Source of the DNA: an uncultured Marinicella sp. | Lineage (GTDB): Bacteria; Pseudomonadota; Gammaproteobacteria; Xanthomonadales; Marinicellaceae | Length of the DNA stretch: 35,302 bases | Direction: 5' to 3' | Assembly (NCBI GenBank): GCA_947502595.1 | Contig: CANNAM010000019.1 | Location: 1 to 35,302, forward strand | Shown: positions 1 to 8,829 of the stretch, one piece after another | How positions within the stretch are numbered: position 1 is the first letter of the stretch | Layout of the letters: each line of letters starts with the position of its first letter | Notes under the pieces: model-generated | Seen by the model: the letters and a program-made list of their open reading frames with translations, nothing else | Database searches by the model: none | What the model was told of the DNA's origin: nothing | Translations under genes and position numbers: made by a program

Positions 1-1
1 A

Positions 2-64
2 AAAGTGGACGATGCCGATTCGGAACTGGAAACCAGCTCTGAATCGTTTCGTGATAGAATTTGA
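2..64 (+). CDS. C-terminal tail of a possible upstream protein (partial)
   Basis: A frame open from the left edge encodes about 20 residues, hydrophilic and acidic (KVDDADSELETSSES...), and stops at TGA 62-64. The composition (Asp, Glu, Ser) looks like a protein tail, but the fragment is too short to identify. It could equally be a chance open frame in non-coding DNA. Confidence 0.3.
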   Translation, partial: KVDDADSELETSSESFRDRI

Positions 65-221
65 AGATCGCTTAAGCTATTATATTTGAGATGGCAGATA
101 CACAGAATTATTTACAGGGTCGAGGTGGTTGAATTAAGGAAACACTTTACCCGTGAGTCAGTTAGAAATTATTTGAATCTATCAGAGGTCCAACATTTAA
201 AAGCAGGTCACGAATCCCAAT

Positions 222-251
222 GAGATCCTTCGGCTTCGGTCAGGATGACAG
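222..251. repeat. Dispersed GAGATCCTTCG...TCAGGATGACA repeat, copy 1
   Basis: This stretch reads GAGATCCTTCGGC, a short connector, then TCAGGATGACA. It has the form of a short intergenic repeat seen in many bacterial genomes (recalled, not searched). A second, interrupted copy follows at 276-378. Nothing in it looks coding. Confidence 0.5.
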
Positions 252-275
252 AAAATAAGTTATGCCCCTGCGTTG

Positions 276-378
276 GGAGATTCTTCGACTCACGGCCTGC
301 GGTATTACATTATCGCTTCTTGAGTGCGTCAAACCGCAATCATTTAATTACCTGGCCTTCGCTCGCTCAGAATGACAT
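276..378. repeat. Dispersed repeat, copy 2, interrupted by extra sequence
   Basis: The left part (GAGATTCTTCGACTC, from about 277) and the right part (CCTTCGCTCGCTCAGAATGACA, cut here into CCTTCGCTCGC and TCAGAATGACA, about 356-377) match the two ends of the copy at 222-251. Here they are separated by roughly 70 extra bases. The whole 65-400 stretch has no convincing gene. Apart from these repeats I see nothing in it. Confidence 0.4.
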
Positions 379-400
379 GTGATGATTTGTTAAAACAACT

Positions 401-426
401 AAAAAAGGGCCCATCAGGCCCTTTTT
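401..426 (-). terminator. Intrinsic terminator of the etfB-etfA-amaB operon
   Basis: AAAAAGGGCC and GGCCCTTTTT form a perfect 10-bp stem around a 5-nt loop, starting about 25 bases beyond the amaB stop. On the minus strand the right arm ends in a run of six T, the classical Rho-independent form. The A/T symmetry would let it work in both directions. Confidence 0.85.
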
Positions 427-448
427 CTTTGCTTTAATCTAACTAAAT

Positions 449-1966
449 CTAGATATCAAACTTAATACCTTGTGCCAAGGGCAACTCGGTTGAGTAGTTG
501 ATGGTGTTGGTTTGTCTGCGCATATAGGCTTTCCACGCATCAGACCCGGCTTCACGTCCACCACCAGTGTCTTTTTCGCCTCCAAATGCACCACCGATTT
601 CAGCACCTGAAGTGCCGATGTTGATGTTGGCAATGCCGCAGTCAGAACCAGCTGGTGACAAGAACTGCTCAGCTTGACGCAGGTCGTTGGTAAAGATGGC
701 AGATGACAGGCCGTGAGCAACGTCATTTTGAGCTTCAATAACAGCATCTAAGTCATTGAAAGTCATAACATATAGAATGGGTGCAAAGGTTTCAGTTTTG
801 ACCACATCCCAGTCACCTTGGGCTTTGATCACACAAGGTTCAACGAAATGACCTGGACCATCTACGCGTTTGCCACCAGTAAGTACTTCACCGCCAGCGG
901 CTTTGGCTTTCTCTACCGCATCCAAAAACATTTGTACGGAAGCCTCATCAATCAAGGGTCCCATTAAAGTGTCTTGGTTCAATGGATTGCCAATCGGTAC
1001 TTGCTTGTAGGCTTTGACCACTGTATCGATCAAATCATCAGCAATGTCTTCATGAACAAATAAACGACGGGTGGTGGTACAGCGTTGACCAGCGGTACCC
1101 ACGGCACCAAATACGATGGCAGGCACTGCCAATTTTAAATCGGCTGATTTATCAACGATTAAGGCGTTGTTGCCACCCAGTTCTAACAATGAACGGCCCA
1201 TGCGCTTGGCTACTTGTACACCCACTTGGCGACCCACATGTGTAGAGCCTGTGAACGAAACCATGTTGACTCGCTTGTCATCAACAAATTTCTTTGCCAG
1301 TTCATTACTGCCATCATTGAACAGCAAGAAAATAGGTGGGAAACCTGCGTCTTGCAAAGCTTCGTTACAAATGTTTTGTACTGCCACTGAGCACAATGGT
1401 ACTTTAGGCGAGGGTTTCCAAATTGATACGTTGCCACATATCGCTGCTACAAAAGCATTCCATGACCATACAGCCACTGGAAAGTTAAACGCAGAAATAA
1501 TACCAACCACACCCAGTGGGTGCCATTGGTCGTACATGCGGTGGCCAGGGCGCTCAGAATGCATGGTGTTACCATACATCATGCGTGATTGGCCTACAGC
1601 AAAGTCAGCCATATCAATCATTTCTTGGACTTCACCATCACCTTCTGATTTGATTTTACCCATTTCAGCGGCGACCAATGAACCCAAAGCATCTTTGTGT
1701 TTACGTAATGCTTCACCAACTAAGCGCACAGCTTCACCACGTTGTGGACCAGGCACAGTGCGCCATTCTTTGGCCACTTTAACGGCTTGTTTCAGTACAT
1801 TTTCATAGTCAGCATCAGAGGCTGAAACTACTTTACCTAACAATTCGCCAGTGGCTGGGTTGTGTGATTCAATCAAGCCAGCAGAGTCATCTTTTGACCA
1901 TTCGTTAAGGTCTGTACAAGTGCCATAGTTGACATCTTTAAGACCCAGTTCTTTTAAGAAATCCAT
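449..1966 (-). CDS. amaB: Aldehyde dehydrogenase, ALDH7 (antiquitin) family: alpha-aminoadipate semialdehyde / piperideine-6-carboxylate dehydrogenase
   Basis: This 505-residue NAD(P)+-dependent enzyme probably oxidises L-2-aminoadipate 6-semialdehyde (in equilibrium with piperideine-6-carboxylate) to 2-aminoadipate, a step of lysine/pipecolate catabolism in the cytoplasm. Visible family marks: Asn161 in the AFNFPVAVW motif, Glu262 in LLELGGNN, catalytic Cys296 in [13 protein letters not shown], and a C-terminus INYS[10 protein letters not shown] that is typical of ALDH7 and was matched from memory to human ALDH7A1. Length is normal. The ATG is preceded by a strong AAAGGAG whose TAA is also the etfA stop, so translation is probably coupled. 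Being last in an operon with both ETF subunits is less usual and hints that an acyl-CoA or amino-acid dehydrogenase elsewhere feeds the same pathway. The exact substrate is inferred from the family. Confidence 0.92.
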   Translation of the reverse strand: MDFLKELGLKDVNYGTCTDLNEWSKDDSAGLIESHNPATGELLGKVVSASDADYENVLKQAVKVAKEWRTVPGPQRGEAVRLVGEALRKHKDALGSLVAAEMGKIKSEGDGEVQEMIDMADFAVGQSRMMYGNTMHSERPGHRMYDQWHPLGVVGIISAFNFPVAVWSWNAFVAAICGNVSIWKPSPKVPLCSVAVQNICNEALQDAGFPPIFLLFNDGSNELAKKFVDDKRVNMVSFTGSTHVGRQVGVQVAKRMGRSLLELGGNNALIVDKSADLKLAVPAIVFGAVGTAGQRCTTTRRLFVHEDIADDLIDTVVKAYKQVPIGNPLNQDTLMGPLIDEASVQMFLDAVEKAKAAGGEVLTGGKRVDGPGHFVEPCVIKAQGDWDVVKTETFAPILYVMTFNDLDAVIEAQNDVAHGLSSAIFTNDLRQAEQFLSPAGSDCGIANINIGTSGAEIGGAFGGEKDTGGGREAGSDAWKAYMRRQTNTINYSTELPLAQGIKFDI

Positions 1967-1977
1967 CGTTATCTCCT

Positions 1978-2910
1978 TTAGAGTTTTTCCATCATTTCAG
2001 GAATAATTTTAAATAAGTCACCAACCAATCCAACATCGGCAACTTCAAATATAGGTGCATCACCATCTTTGTTGATGGCGACAATGGTACCAGCATCTTT
2101 GATGCCGGTTAAATGTTGAATGGCACCAGAGATACCAAAGCACATGTACAGGTCAGGGGCAATGATTTTACCGGTTTGGCCTACTTGCATGTCATTTGGA
2201 ACATAACCGGCGTCTACTGCTGCGCGTGAAGCACCGGTGGCAGCACCAATTTTATCAGCCAAGTCATATACAATTTGAAAGTTCTCTTCAGAGCCTACGC
2301 CACGGCCACCTGAGATGACTTTGCTGGCTGTTTGTAAATCAGGTCGATCAGAGTTGCCGGTGGATAACTCAACAAATGTGGTGTGTTCGGCAGCTGTACT
2401 TAATGTGCTTTCAGTTACACTGGCAGAACCATCAGTGGATTTATCTGCAGCAAATGAAGCGGTACGCACCGTGGCTACGATTTGTGGCGTATCAGTTTTA
2501 ACAGTGATGATGGCATTGCCCGCGTAAATAGGGCGCTTGAATGTGTTGGCATCAATAATTTCCATCACATCGGACAGTTGGTTAACTTCTAATAAAGCCG
2601 CCACTCTTGGCATCACATCTTTTCCAAAGGTGGTTGATGGGCCAAAAATGTGGCTGTAGTCTTTGCCTAAATCCGCAATGGTGGGCGCAATTGACGCAGC
2701 CAGTTGGTCATGGTTGTCATTGCATTGCACATACTTCACTGCATTGACGCCAGCCAATGCGGCTACTTGGGTGGCTAAACCTGAATCGTTACCAAACAAC
2801 ACCACATCAATGGTGTCAGCTTTCAACTGCTTAGCGGCAGTCAACACTTTTGCAGTTGATTGATTTATTTTTGTGCCATTGTGTTCGGCCAATATTAATA
2901 CTTTACTCAT
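1978..2910 (-). CDS. etfA: Electron transfer flavoprotein, alpha subunit
   Basis: This is the FAD-carrying large subunit of ETF, which takes electrons from flavoprotein dehydrogenases (acyl-CoA, sarcosine or glutaryl-CoA type) and hands them to ETF:ubiquinone oxidoreductase. It is 310 residues, normal for the family. The C-terminal FAD domain shows [13 protein letters not shown] (199-211), the [16 protein letters not shown] segment (255-270) and the terminal [23 protein letters not shown] (from 278, given here only by its key residues D282, D284, F288, G297). The start overlaps the etfB stop by 4 bases, a coupling arrangement. The heterodimer partner is the next gene upstream. Confidence 0.96.
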   Translation of the reverse strand: MSKVLILAEHNGTKINQSTAKVLTAAKQLKADTIDVVLFGNDSGLATQVAALAGVNAVKYVQCNDNHDQLAASIAPTIADLGKDYSHIFGPSTTFGKDVMPRVAALLEVNQLSDVMEIIDANTFKRPIYAGNAIITVKTDTPQIVATVRTASFAADKSTDGSASVTESTLSTAAEHTTFVELSTGNSDRPDLQTASKVISGGRGVGSEENFQIVYDLADKIGAATGASRAAVDAGYVPNDMQVGQTGKIIAPDLYMCFGISGAIQHLTGIKDAGTIVAINKDGDAPIFEVADVGLVGDLFKIIPEMMEKL

Positions 2911-3662
2911 GATACCAACCCCTTGTCTTTTAAGATTTCGAGCAACTCATCAACAGTTTCAACCATCACGCCTTTTTGTCTGGGTTGAGGTGCTTCGTGT
3001 TTCAGGACTTCTATGGCCTGACCTTTGGGTGCAGGCACTAAATCAGCAATGGCTTTAACTTCTAAAGGCTTGCGCTTGGCTTTCATGATGTCTGGTAATT
3101 TAACGAAGCGTGGCTCATTTAAACGCAAATCAGTTGAAACCACGGCAGGCAGTTCAACTTGAATGGTTTCTAAACCGGCATCAACTTCACGGGTTACACT
3201 GATTTTATTGCCCTCAACAAACTCTACTTTTGAGGCAAATGTGGCTTGTGGTCGGTTCCACAAAGTGGCCAACATTTGTGGCGTTTGGTTGTTATCATCA
3301 TCAATTGCTTGTTTACCAGTGATGACTAAACCGGGTTGTTCTTGTTCTATCACTTTAAGCAACACTTGGGCTGCTTGCAGTGGTTGTACTGCTGTGTCGG
3401 TTTCGACCAAAATGGCGCGATCTGCACCCATGGCCATAGCCGTTCTTAGTTGTTGTTGTGAATCATTGCTGCCAATGGTGACAACGACGACTTCTTCGGC
3501 TTTGCCTTGTTCTTTGATGCGCAGGGCTTCTTCGATGGCAATTTCGTCAAATGGGTTGATGCTCATTTTGACGCCATCTGTGGCCACGCCTGAGCCGTCA
3601 GGCTTAACCTGCACGCGAACGTTGTAATCGACAACGCGCTTGATAGCTACAAGAATTTTCAT
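2907..3662 (-). CDS. etfB: Electron transfer flavoprotein, beta subunit
   Basis: This is the small ETF subunit, 251 residues, which binds AMP and docks with the dehydrogenase partners. Recognition rests on the N-terminal MKILVAIKRVVDYNVRV, the NPFDEIAIEEALRIKE segment (about 37-52) and the GADRAILVETD region, all typical of FixA/EtfB. It is the first gene of etfB-etfA-amaB. A TGCTATAAT extended -10 box lies about 35 bases upstream of its ATG, so the operon probably starts here. No sequence oddity was seen. Confidence 0.96.
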   Translation of the reverse strand: MKILVAIKRVVDYNVRVQVKPDGSGVATDGVKMSINPFDEIAIEEALRIKEQGKAEEVVVVTIGSNDSQQQLRTAMAMGADRAILVETDTAVQPLQAAQVLLKVIEQEQPGLVITGKQAIDDDNNQTPQMLATLWNRPQATFASKVEFVEGNKISVTREVDAGLETIQVELPAVVSTDLRLNEPRFVKLPDIMKAKRKPLEVKAIADLVPAPKGQAIEVLKHEAPQPRQKGVMVETVDELLEILKDKGLVS

Positions 3663-3693
3663 GTGAGTATTCTGGTCTGTTAAAAGGCGTCGG

Positions 3694-3702
3694 ATTATAG
3701 CA
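3694..3702 (-). promoter_or_regulatory. Extended -10 promoter for etfB-etfA-amaB
   Basis: Read on the minus strand this is TGCTATAAT, a perfect TGnTATAAT extended -10. No good -35 is found 16-18 bases upstream, which fits an extended -10 promoter. The predicted start of transcription gives a short leader of about 25 bases before the etfB ATG at 3662. Confidence 0.6.
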
Positions 3703-3734
3703 CAGCACCACGTTCAAATAAACCTGTGGTGCTG
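3703..3734 (-). terminator. Hairpin between the 3750-5147 gene and the etfB promoter
   Basis: CAGCACCAC and GTGGTGCTG form a perfect 9-bp stem with a 14-nt loop, 15 bases after the stop of the upstream minus-strand gene. There is no U-run; the right arm runs directly into the TGCTATAAT promoter. It may end transcription of the secreted-protein gene weakly, or be an operator at the etfB promoter. Confidence 0.45.
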
Positions 3735-3749
3735 ATGATTGCCAGTGCT

Positions 3750-5147
3750 TTATGGTATAGCAGCGCTCAAACGAACACTGACTGGAGAAAACCCATCTAC
3801 CTTGTTGCTTGTGAGGAATTTATTGATCGCTTGGTCTTTGAGGTCTTGCCAGCCTTGCGGCCATGCCGATGGGTAGACAAGCAATATTGAAGCTATGTAT
3901 TTGAGGTGTTCTGCTTGCCAGTCAGCAGCTATGATGGCAGCGATGTATTGTCTGGCGAAGTTGTTTTTTGACTGGAATGCGAATTTGACTAAATAATCGT
4001 GACTGAATTCACTGTCAGCTTCATGCAGTTTGTCGATTAAGAAGTCGAGAGTGACTTGGTTGAATGACAACTGTTTGATGCGGTATAGGTCACCATTTTG
4101 TTGTAAAAAGTTGCGCAATTCACTTAATGGTGTGCTCAGGTAGGTTGCATTGCTGTGATAATATTTGAAGCTCGGTACTGAAAAGGCCTGGGCATTGAAT
4201 TTTTTTAGGGCTTGGTACATTTGTTGGTTGTTTACCGATAAATGATTGACTTGTTCTGTTTGCCAAAATTCAGGGACATCAACCAGGGCCTTATGAATTT
4301 GCTCGGAGCTTAAATAATCACTGTATAGGTCCAAAGCTGCCAGTAAGGGGGTTAATTTGCCGCTGTACCTGATACAGCCTGAGCCATAGGTGTAGGTGAT
4401 TTCTTCCTGCCACCACAATGCCAATGACAGCACATCACTGGCAACTTGTTGTGGTATTTGTTTGGATAAGCCAATCCAGCTGGCCAAAGCAATGTGAAAG
4501 TTTTCATCATTCATCCAACTTTGCAGGGCTTGGCTGTCTTGGTGTTCACTGATTTTTTTGATGGCTTGTGCTTTGAAATTATCGAAGTTATCAGCGCCAT
4601 GCAAAGGACCTGCTCGCAGAAAATCTATGGCTTCCTCTGTTGTCTTGAATCGATTGTTTTTTACATCGAACAAATTCAACCACAGTACCGAGGGCAGTAG
4701 ATTTTGTCGGTAAGCAGGGTGTTTTCTTAATTCAGTGGTGGCTTGTTCAGGGTACTGCTGTTGCCAAATTTTGTACGCAATAAACGGTACGTCATTGCGT
4801 TTTAATACCCGTGCATCTGCAGGCCGTTTTATGGCCAGTTTTAATAAAGGTTTAAGGTCATCCTTGGGTAAGAATTGAGCCAGTGTTTCTAACAACGCTG
4901 TAGCCAACTGAGTGTCACCATAGGCAATGATTTTGTACCACTGTGCGGGTTTTAATTCATGCTTAGTCAACGCTGCTGCATTATCAATACTGTGCCAATC
5001 AACTCGTGGCATGGCATAGAGTTTATTTTGATGTTCTTTGACCATGATGGCATTGTTAGAAATGACTATTTTGGCTGCTGCGGTTGCGCCAAATAAACAC
5101 AGCACTGAACTCAGCATTAAACAGGTGAAAAAAGTAATCTTTTTCAT
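3750..5147 (-). CDS. Secreted protein of unknown function
   Basis: The product has 465 residues and is not recognised. It begins with a signal peptide (MKKITFFTCLMLSSVLCLFG, cleavage likely near ATAAA, residues 21-25), so it is exported. The rest is mostly helical, rich in Leu, Ala, Gln and Lys, with repeated helix-turn-helix-like stretches (e.g. ALLETLAQFLPKDDLKPLLK, about 83-102) that could be an alpha-solenoid, although no repeat register was established. No catalytic motif or lipobox was seen. Its ATG has a good site (CGGAG, 7-base spacing). It stands alone between the etf operon and the divergent sulfotransferase gene, and no function is claimed. Confidence 0.8.
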   Translation of the reverse strand: MKKITFFTCLMLSSVLCLFGATAAAKIVISNNAIMVKEHQNKLYAMPRVDWHSIDNAAALTKHELKPAQWYKIIAYGDTQLATALLETLAQFLPKDDLKPLLKLAIKRPADARVLKRNDVPFIAYKIWQQQYPEQATTELRKHPAYRQNLLPSVLWLNLFDVKNNRFKTTEEAIDFLRAGPLHGADNFDNFKAQAIKKISEHQDSQALQSWMNDENFHIALASWIGLSKQIPQQVASDVLSLALWWQEEITYTYGSGCIRYSGKLTPLLAALDLYSDYLSSEQIHKALVDVPEFWQTEQVNHLSVNNQQMYQALKKFNAQAFSVPSFKYYHSNATYLSTPLSELRNFLQQNGDLYRIKQLSFNQVTLDFLIDKLHEADSEFSHDYLVKFAFQSKNNFARQYIAAIIAADWQAEHLKYIASILLVYPSAWPQGWQDLKDQAINKFLTSNKVDGFSPVSVRLSAAIP

Positions 5148-5277
5148 GACTCAACTCCGGTATAGGTATAAATTCGGACAGTTGGCGATGAAAAATGTTC
5201 CAAGTTAATTGAATTGCAAGTCACGCGATATTGGTTGGTTGGAGCTTAAAATCATGATTATGAGTTGTTATGAAATA

Positions 5278-5306
5278 TTGCCAGTGCCAAACTTTTGTAG
5301 TTTAAT
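5278..5306 (+). promoter_or_regulatory. Sigma-70-type promoter of the sulfotransferase gene
   Basis: TTGCCA (5278-5283) and TTTAAT (5301-5306) are separated by exactly 17 bases. Transcription would begin near 5313, which leaves a short leader carrying GAAAG (5316-5320) before ATG 5331. Confidence 0.55.
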
Positions 5307-5330
5307 GGTTGTTTTGAAAGTTTGTTTTTT

Positions 5331-5969
5331 ATGTTGATTTCAGACAGTCATCATTTTATTTTCGTACACATCAGGAAAGCCGCAGGCACCAGTTTAAGAC
5401 AGGTTTTAGGGCAGGTTTCGTTACCTAAAAACAAGAAAGTATGGCAAAAGTTGTTGAGCCGCAATGGTTTTGCTATTGACTACCATAATTACTCTTTCCG
5501 TAAACACGCCAAGTTAATTGAAGCAGAACGCAGCATGCCGGCAGATAAATTCAAACAATACTTTAAATTTGCGGTGGTGCGAAATCCTTGGGAACGATTG
5601 GTCTCTGAATATGAATACATCAAAACCAAACCCAGCCATTCTCGGTTTAAAAAGATATCAGCCATGAGCTTTGCTGAATTTGTGACCTATCAAAGTCAAC
5701 GTCCGGCTGCACATCAGGTCAATGCCTTGACTTTACGCAATGGTCAATTAGGTTGTGATTTTATTGGCAAACTTGAAACCTTAGACCAGTCTTTGCATGC
5801 AGTAGGTAGCAGGATTGGTATTGATTTATCGGTGCTGCCTCATGTTAATCAAGTCAAACGCCGTGATTACCGCAGTTATTACAATGCCGACTTAACAGCG
5901 CAAGTGGCCAAGCTGTGGCAAGCCGATATCGAAGCATTTAAATATGATTTTGATGATGCAATTTCGTAA
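5331..5969 (+). CDS. PAPS-dependent sulfotransferase family protein
   Basis: The enzyme probably transfers sulfate from PAPS to a carbohydrate, releasing 3'-phosphoadenosine 5'-phosphate (PAP). It shows the N-terminal 5'-phosphosulfate loop FVHIRKAAGTSLRQ (about 11-24; Lys16 and Thr20/Ser21 would bind phosphate) and the 3'-phosphate motif VVRNPWERLVSEY (82-94; Arg84, Ser92). This is the Sulfotransfer_2 type of layout. I chose ATG 5331 (212 residues) because GAAAG lies 10 bases before it; a TTG at 5322 would add three residues. No signal peptide or membrane segment is seen, so it acts in the cytoplasm. It lies next to the rhamnose/mannose operon, which also contains the PAP phosphatase cysQ. 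The acceptor is unknown. Confidence 0.82.
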   Translation: MLISDSHHFIFVHIRKAAGTSLRQVLGQVSLPKNKKVWQKLLSRNGFAIDYHNYSFRKHAKLIEAERSMPADKFKQYFKFAVVRNPWERLVSEYEYIKTKPSHSRFKKISAMSFAEFVTYQSQRPAAHQVNALTLRNGQLGCDFIGKLETLDQSLHAVGSRIGIDLSVLPHVNQVKRRDYRSYYNADLTAQVAKLWQADIEAFKYDFDDAIS

Positions 5970-6265
5970 GTAGAATTTCGGTGGCATCAAATCTTGTCGT
6001 GATATTTTGGCTGTCACAGGTTTTTAATGTCTGGACAGGCTGATCGCAAATTAGCGGTATTTGATTACAGCCAAGGTCTGTTTCAGTTGACACAGAGCGT
6101 GAAAACTTTCAACTGGCCATAGGTATGGGTTTTATTTTAGTACTAATTAATGCCGTTGTGATTGATAACAATGGTTGAAATTTGCTCACAACTGCGCCTA
6201 ACTACTGAGTGCTTAAAGACAAGCAGTGAAATAGGAATAGATCGGGCGCCCTTCAACTTGTCATC
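5970..6265. other. Gene-free stretch before the rhamnose operon
   Basis: About 300 bases separate the sulfotransferase stop from the rfbB promoter. All frames are broken by stops and no RNA gene, clear hairpin terminator or repeat was found. It may hold regulatory sequence for the operon downstream. Confidence 0.5.
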
Positions 6266-6274
6266 TGTTATAAT
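6266..6274 (+). promoter_or_regulatory. Extended -10 promoter of the rfbBACD-manC operon
   Basis: TGTTATAAT is an exact extended -10 box (TG 6266-6267, TATAAT 6269-6274). No consensus -35 is present at the right distance. The start would be near 6281, giving a leader of about 20 bases without an obvious Shine-Dalgarno sequence before ATG 6301. Confidence 0.6.
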
Positions 6275-6300
6275 AACCGCCTTTTTCAACACTGATTTTT

Positions 6301-7386
6301 ATGACAGATAAGTGGTTGGTAACTGGTGGTGCCGGATTCATTGGTGGTAATTTTGTGCTCCGGCAAATCCTTAAAAATAACCGAGAAATAATCAATTTGG
6401 ACAAGTTGAGCTATGCGGGCAATTTAGACACATTAAGTCAAGTTGTAGAGCACCCAAAACATCATTTTGTCCAAGGTGACATCTGTGATGCGAAGTTGAT
6501 AGCTGAACTATTGGCTGAGCACCAACCTGATGCCATTGTGCATTTTGCTGCTGAATCGCATGTGGATCGTTCGATTGAAGGGCCACAGGTGTTCATTGAG
6601 ACCAATGTGATGGGCACTTTTAACATGTTGCAACAGGCTTGGTTGTATTACCAGACTTTGAGTGATGCCAAACAACAAACCTTCAGGTTTTTACATGTTT
6701 CCACGGATGAAGTGTATGGCTCATTGGGCCCAACAGGTGCTTTCACTGAAACCACTGCTTATGCCCCTAATTCACCGTATTCTGCTTCAAAAGCTGGCTC
6801 TGACCATTTAGTCAGGGCGTATTTTCATACTTTTGGATTGCCGGTTTTGACCACCAATTGTTCGAACAATTATGGGCCTTATCAGTTCCCTGAGAAACTG
6901 ATACCATTGATGATTGATAAGGCTTTGCACGATGAGGCTTTACCTATTTACGGCGACGGTAAGAATGTGCGTGATTGGTTGTATGTGGAAGACCATTGTC
7001 GGGCTATTGAAACGGTGTTGGCCAAAGGTCGATTGGGTGAGGTATATAATGTTGGCGGCAATGAAGAACGGCAAAACATTGAAATTGTAACCACTGTTTG
7101 TCAGATTTTGGATGAATTGCGTCCTGGTGCAGCACCTAAAAGTGATTTAATCTCCTATGTTAAAGACCGACCAGGTCACGACCAACGTTATGCCATTGAT
7201 GCCAGCAAGTTGTTGAATGAATTAGGTTGGCAACCTAAAGAGTCTTTTGCATCGGGCATTCGCAAAACCATTGAGTGGTATTTGAATCACCCAGACTGGG
7301 TGGCGCGAGTTAAAGATGGCAGCTACCAAGGACAGCGTTTAGGACAGCAGTCTGAACCAACAAAGCAAGGAGTTAAGTCAGTATGA
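6301..7386 (+). CDS. rfbB: dTDP-glucose 4,6-dehydratase
   Basis: This is the second enzyme of dTDP-L-rhamnose synthesis: it converts dTDP-glucose to dTDP-4-keto-6-deoxyglucose with bound NAD+. It is an extended short-chain dehydrogenase of 361 residues. Marks: the nucleotide loop [10 protein letters not shown] (9-18), [11 protein letters not shown], the catalytic STDEVYG (Thr-Asp-Glu), and the active-site YSASK with Tyr/Lys. First gene of a compact operon; its stop overlaps the rfbA start (ATGA). No Shine-Dalgarno is seen before its ATG, unlike later genes of the operon. Confidence 0.97.
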   Translation: MTDKWLVTGGAGFIGGNFVLRQILKNNREIINLDKLSYAGNLDTLSQVVEHPKHHFVQGDICDAKLIAELLAEHQPDAIVHFAAESHVDRSIEGPQVFIETNVMGTFNMLQQAWLYYQTLSDAKQQTFRFLHVSTDEVYGSLGPTGAFTETTAYAPNSPYSASKAGSDHLVRAYFHTFGLPVLTTNCSNNYGPYQFPEKLIPLMIDKALHDEALPIYGDGKNVRDWLYVEDHCRAIETVLAKGRLGEVYNVGGNEERQNIEIVTTVCQILDELRPGAAPKSDLISYVKDRPGHDQRYAIDASKLLNELGWQPKESFASGIRKTIEWYLNHPDWVARVKDGSYQGQRLGQQSEPTKQGVKSV

Positions 7387-8261
7387 GCAGAAAAGGCATT
7401 ATTTTGGCAGGTGGTTCGGGAACCCGTTTGTATCCATTAACCCATTCAGTCAGTAAGCAGTTGTTACCGGTTTATGATAAACCGATGATATATTACCCCT
7501 TAAGTACTTTAATGGAAGCGGGTATTCGCGATGTGTTGATCATCAACACGCCACATGAACAACCTTTGTTTCAGCAGTTATTGGGCGATGGTTCGCAATG
7601 GGGTATGAATTTACAGTATGCGGTGCAACCTGATCCAGGTGGGTTGGCGCAAGCATATTTGATTGGTGAGCAGTTCATCGGGGGCAATGATTCATGTCTG
7701 ATTTTGGGTGACAATATATTCCATGGCGATGGCATGCGTAATTTGATGCTCAATGCCAGTAACCGTGAGACAGGTGCCACTGTATTTGGTTATCGAGTAC
7801 ATGACCCTGAACGTTACGGTGTGGCAGCTTTTGATGCTGATGGCGTGGTGGTGGACTTAGAGGAAAAACCCAGTAAGCCCAAATCAAATTATGCGGTGAC
7901 TGGTTTGTATTTTTATGATGGTCAGGCCACAGACATCGCCAAGTCTTTGCAGCCTTCACCCAGGGGTGAGCTGGAAATCACAGATTTGAATAAAGTGTAT
8001 TTATCTCAACAGGCATTGAATGTGGAGTTGATGGGCCGTGGCTATGCTTGGTTAGATACAGGCACACATGATTCATTGGCTGAAGCCACCAATTTCATTT
8101 CAACCATTGAAAAACGTCAAGGCATTAAAATAGCTTGCCCAGAGGAGATTGCCTTCAACCATGGCTGGATTGACGCTGAACAAGTGATGCAGCTGGCCAA
8201 GCCAATTGCTAAAAATGGTTATGGTCAATATTTAATTTCCCTCATCAAAGAACAAGTTTGA
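7383..8261 (+). CDS. rfbA: Glucose-1-phosphate thymidylyltransferase
   Basis: This is the first enzyme of the rhamnose pathway, joining dTTP and glucose-1-phosphate to dTDP-glucose. It has 292 residues, the usual length of RmlA. The signature [11 protein letters not shown] (10-20) is the nucleotide-binding loop and includes the catalytic Arg. Further marks are [19 protein letters not shown] (metal-binding Asp) and [19 protein letters not shown], given by its key residues Glu-Lys-Pro and Gly-Leu-Tyr. The start overlaps the rfbB stop by 4 bases. Enzymes of this family are usually inhibited by dTDP-rhamnose; this is known of the family and not shown here. Confidence 0.97.
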   Translation: MSRKGIILAGGSGTRLYPLTHSVSKQLLPVYDKPMIYYPLSTLMEAGIRDVLIINTPHEQPLFQQLLGDGSQWGMNLQYAVQPDPGGLAQAYLIGEQFIGGNDSCLILGDNIFHGDGMRNLMLNASNRETGATVFGYRVHDPERYGVAAFDADGVVVDLEEKPSKPKSNYAVTGLYFYDGQATDIAKSLQPSPRGELEITDLNKVYLSQQALNVELMGRGYAWLDTGTHDSLAEATNFISTIEKRQGIKIACPEEIAFNHGWIDAEQVMQLAKPIAKNGYGQYLISLIKEQV

Positions 8262-8271
8262 GACAAACAAT

Positions 8272-8829
8272 ATGAAAGTTAGCAGCACTAAATTACCCGG
8301 TGTATTGATCATTGAACCACAAGTGTTCGGTGATGAGCGTGGTTATTTTATGGAGTCGTGGTCCCAACAACGCTATAAAGACGCCGGTATTGAACATGAT
8401 TTTGTGCAAAGCAATGTGTCAAAATCTGCGCAAGGTGTGTTGCGAGGCTTACATTTTCAAAACCCCAATCCGCAAGGCAAGTTGGTCTCGGTATTGGCTG
8501 GTGAAGTGTATGATGTGGCAGTTGATATTCGTAAAGGTTCGCCAACATTTGGGCAGTATGAAGCGGTTGTTTTGAATGCCGAAAACCACTTGCAGTTTTA
8601 CGTGCCTGAAGGGTTCGCCCATGGTTTTTGTGTGTTGTCTGAGTCTGCGACGTTTTGCTATATGTGTACCAACTACTACGATCCACAAGCCGATGCTTCG
8701 ATAGCATGGAATGATCCAGCGTTGAATATTGATTGGCCAATAACTTCACCTAAACTGTCAGAAAAAGACGATAAGGCATTGAACTTGGGTGCAATTAATA
8801 TTGATATTCTACCGGTTTACAGACCATGA
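8272..8829 (+). CDS. rfbC: dTDP-4-dehydrorhamnose 3,5-epimerase
   Basis: This is the third enzyme of dTDP-L-rhamnose synthesis, a cupin-fold epimerase acting on C3 and C5 of dTDP-4-keto-6-deoxyglucose. It has 185 residues, normal for RmlC. The family region RGLHFQNP...GKLVSV with the catalytic His, DVAVDIRKGSPTFG, and FYVPEGFAHGFCVL are all visible, as is a conserved Tyr in the CTNYYDP segment. It starts 10 bases after rfbA and overlaps the rfbD start by 4 bases. Confidence 0.97.
   Translation: MKVSSTKLPGVLIIEPQVFGDERGYFMESWSQQRYKDAGIEHDFVQSNVSKSAQGVLRGLHFQNPNPQGKLVSVLAGEVYDVAVDIRKGSPTFGQYEAVVLNAENHLQFYVPEGFAHGFCVLSESATFCYMCTNYYDPQADASIAWNDPALNIDWPITSPKLSEKDDKALNLGAINIDILPVYRP

Noticed and set aside
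1116-1808. 230-codon open frame on the plus strand
   Set aside because: Lies wholly antisense to amaB, has no family-like sequence and no ribosome site; it is a by-product of the codon use of the real gene.
3163-3627. 154-codon open frame on the plus strand
   Set aside because: Antisense to etfB; Ser/Cys-rich composition typical of a shadow frame.
8348-8749. 133-codon open frame on the minus strand
   Set aside because: Antisense to rfbC with no start signal.
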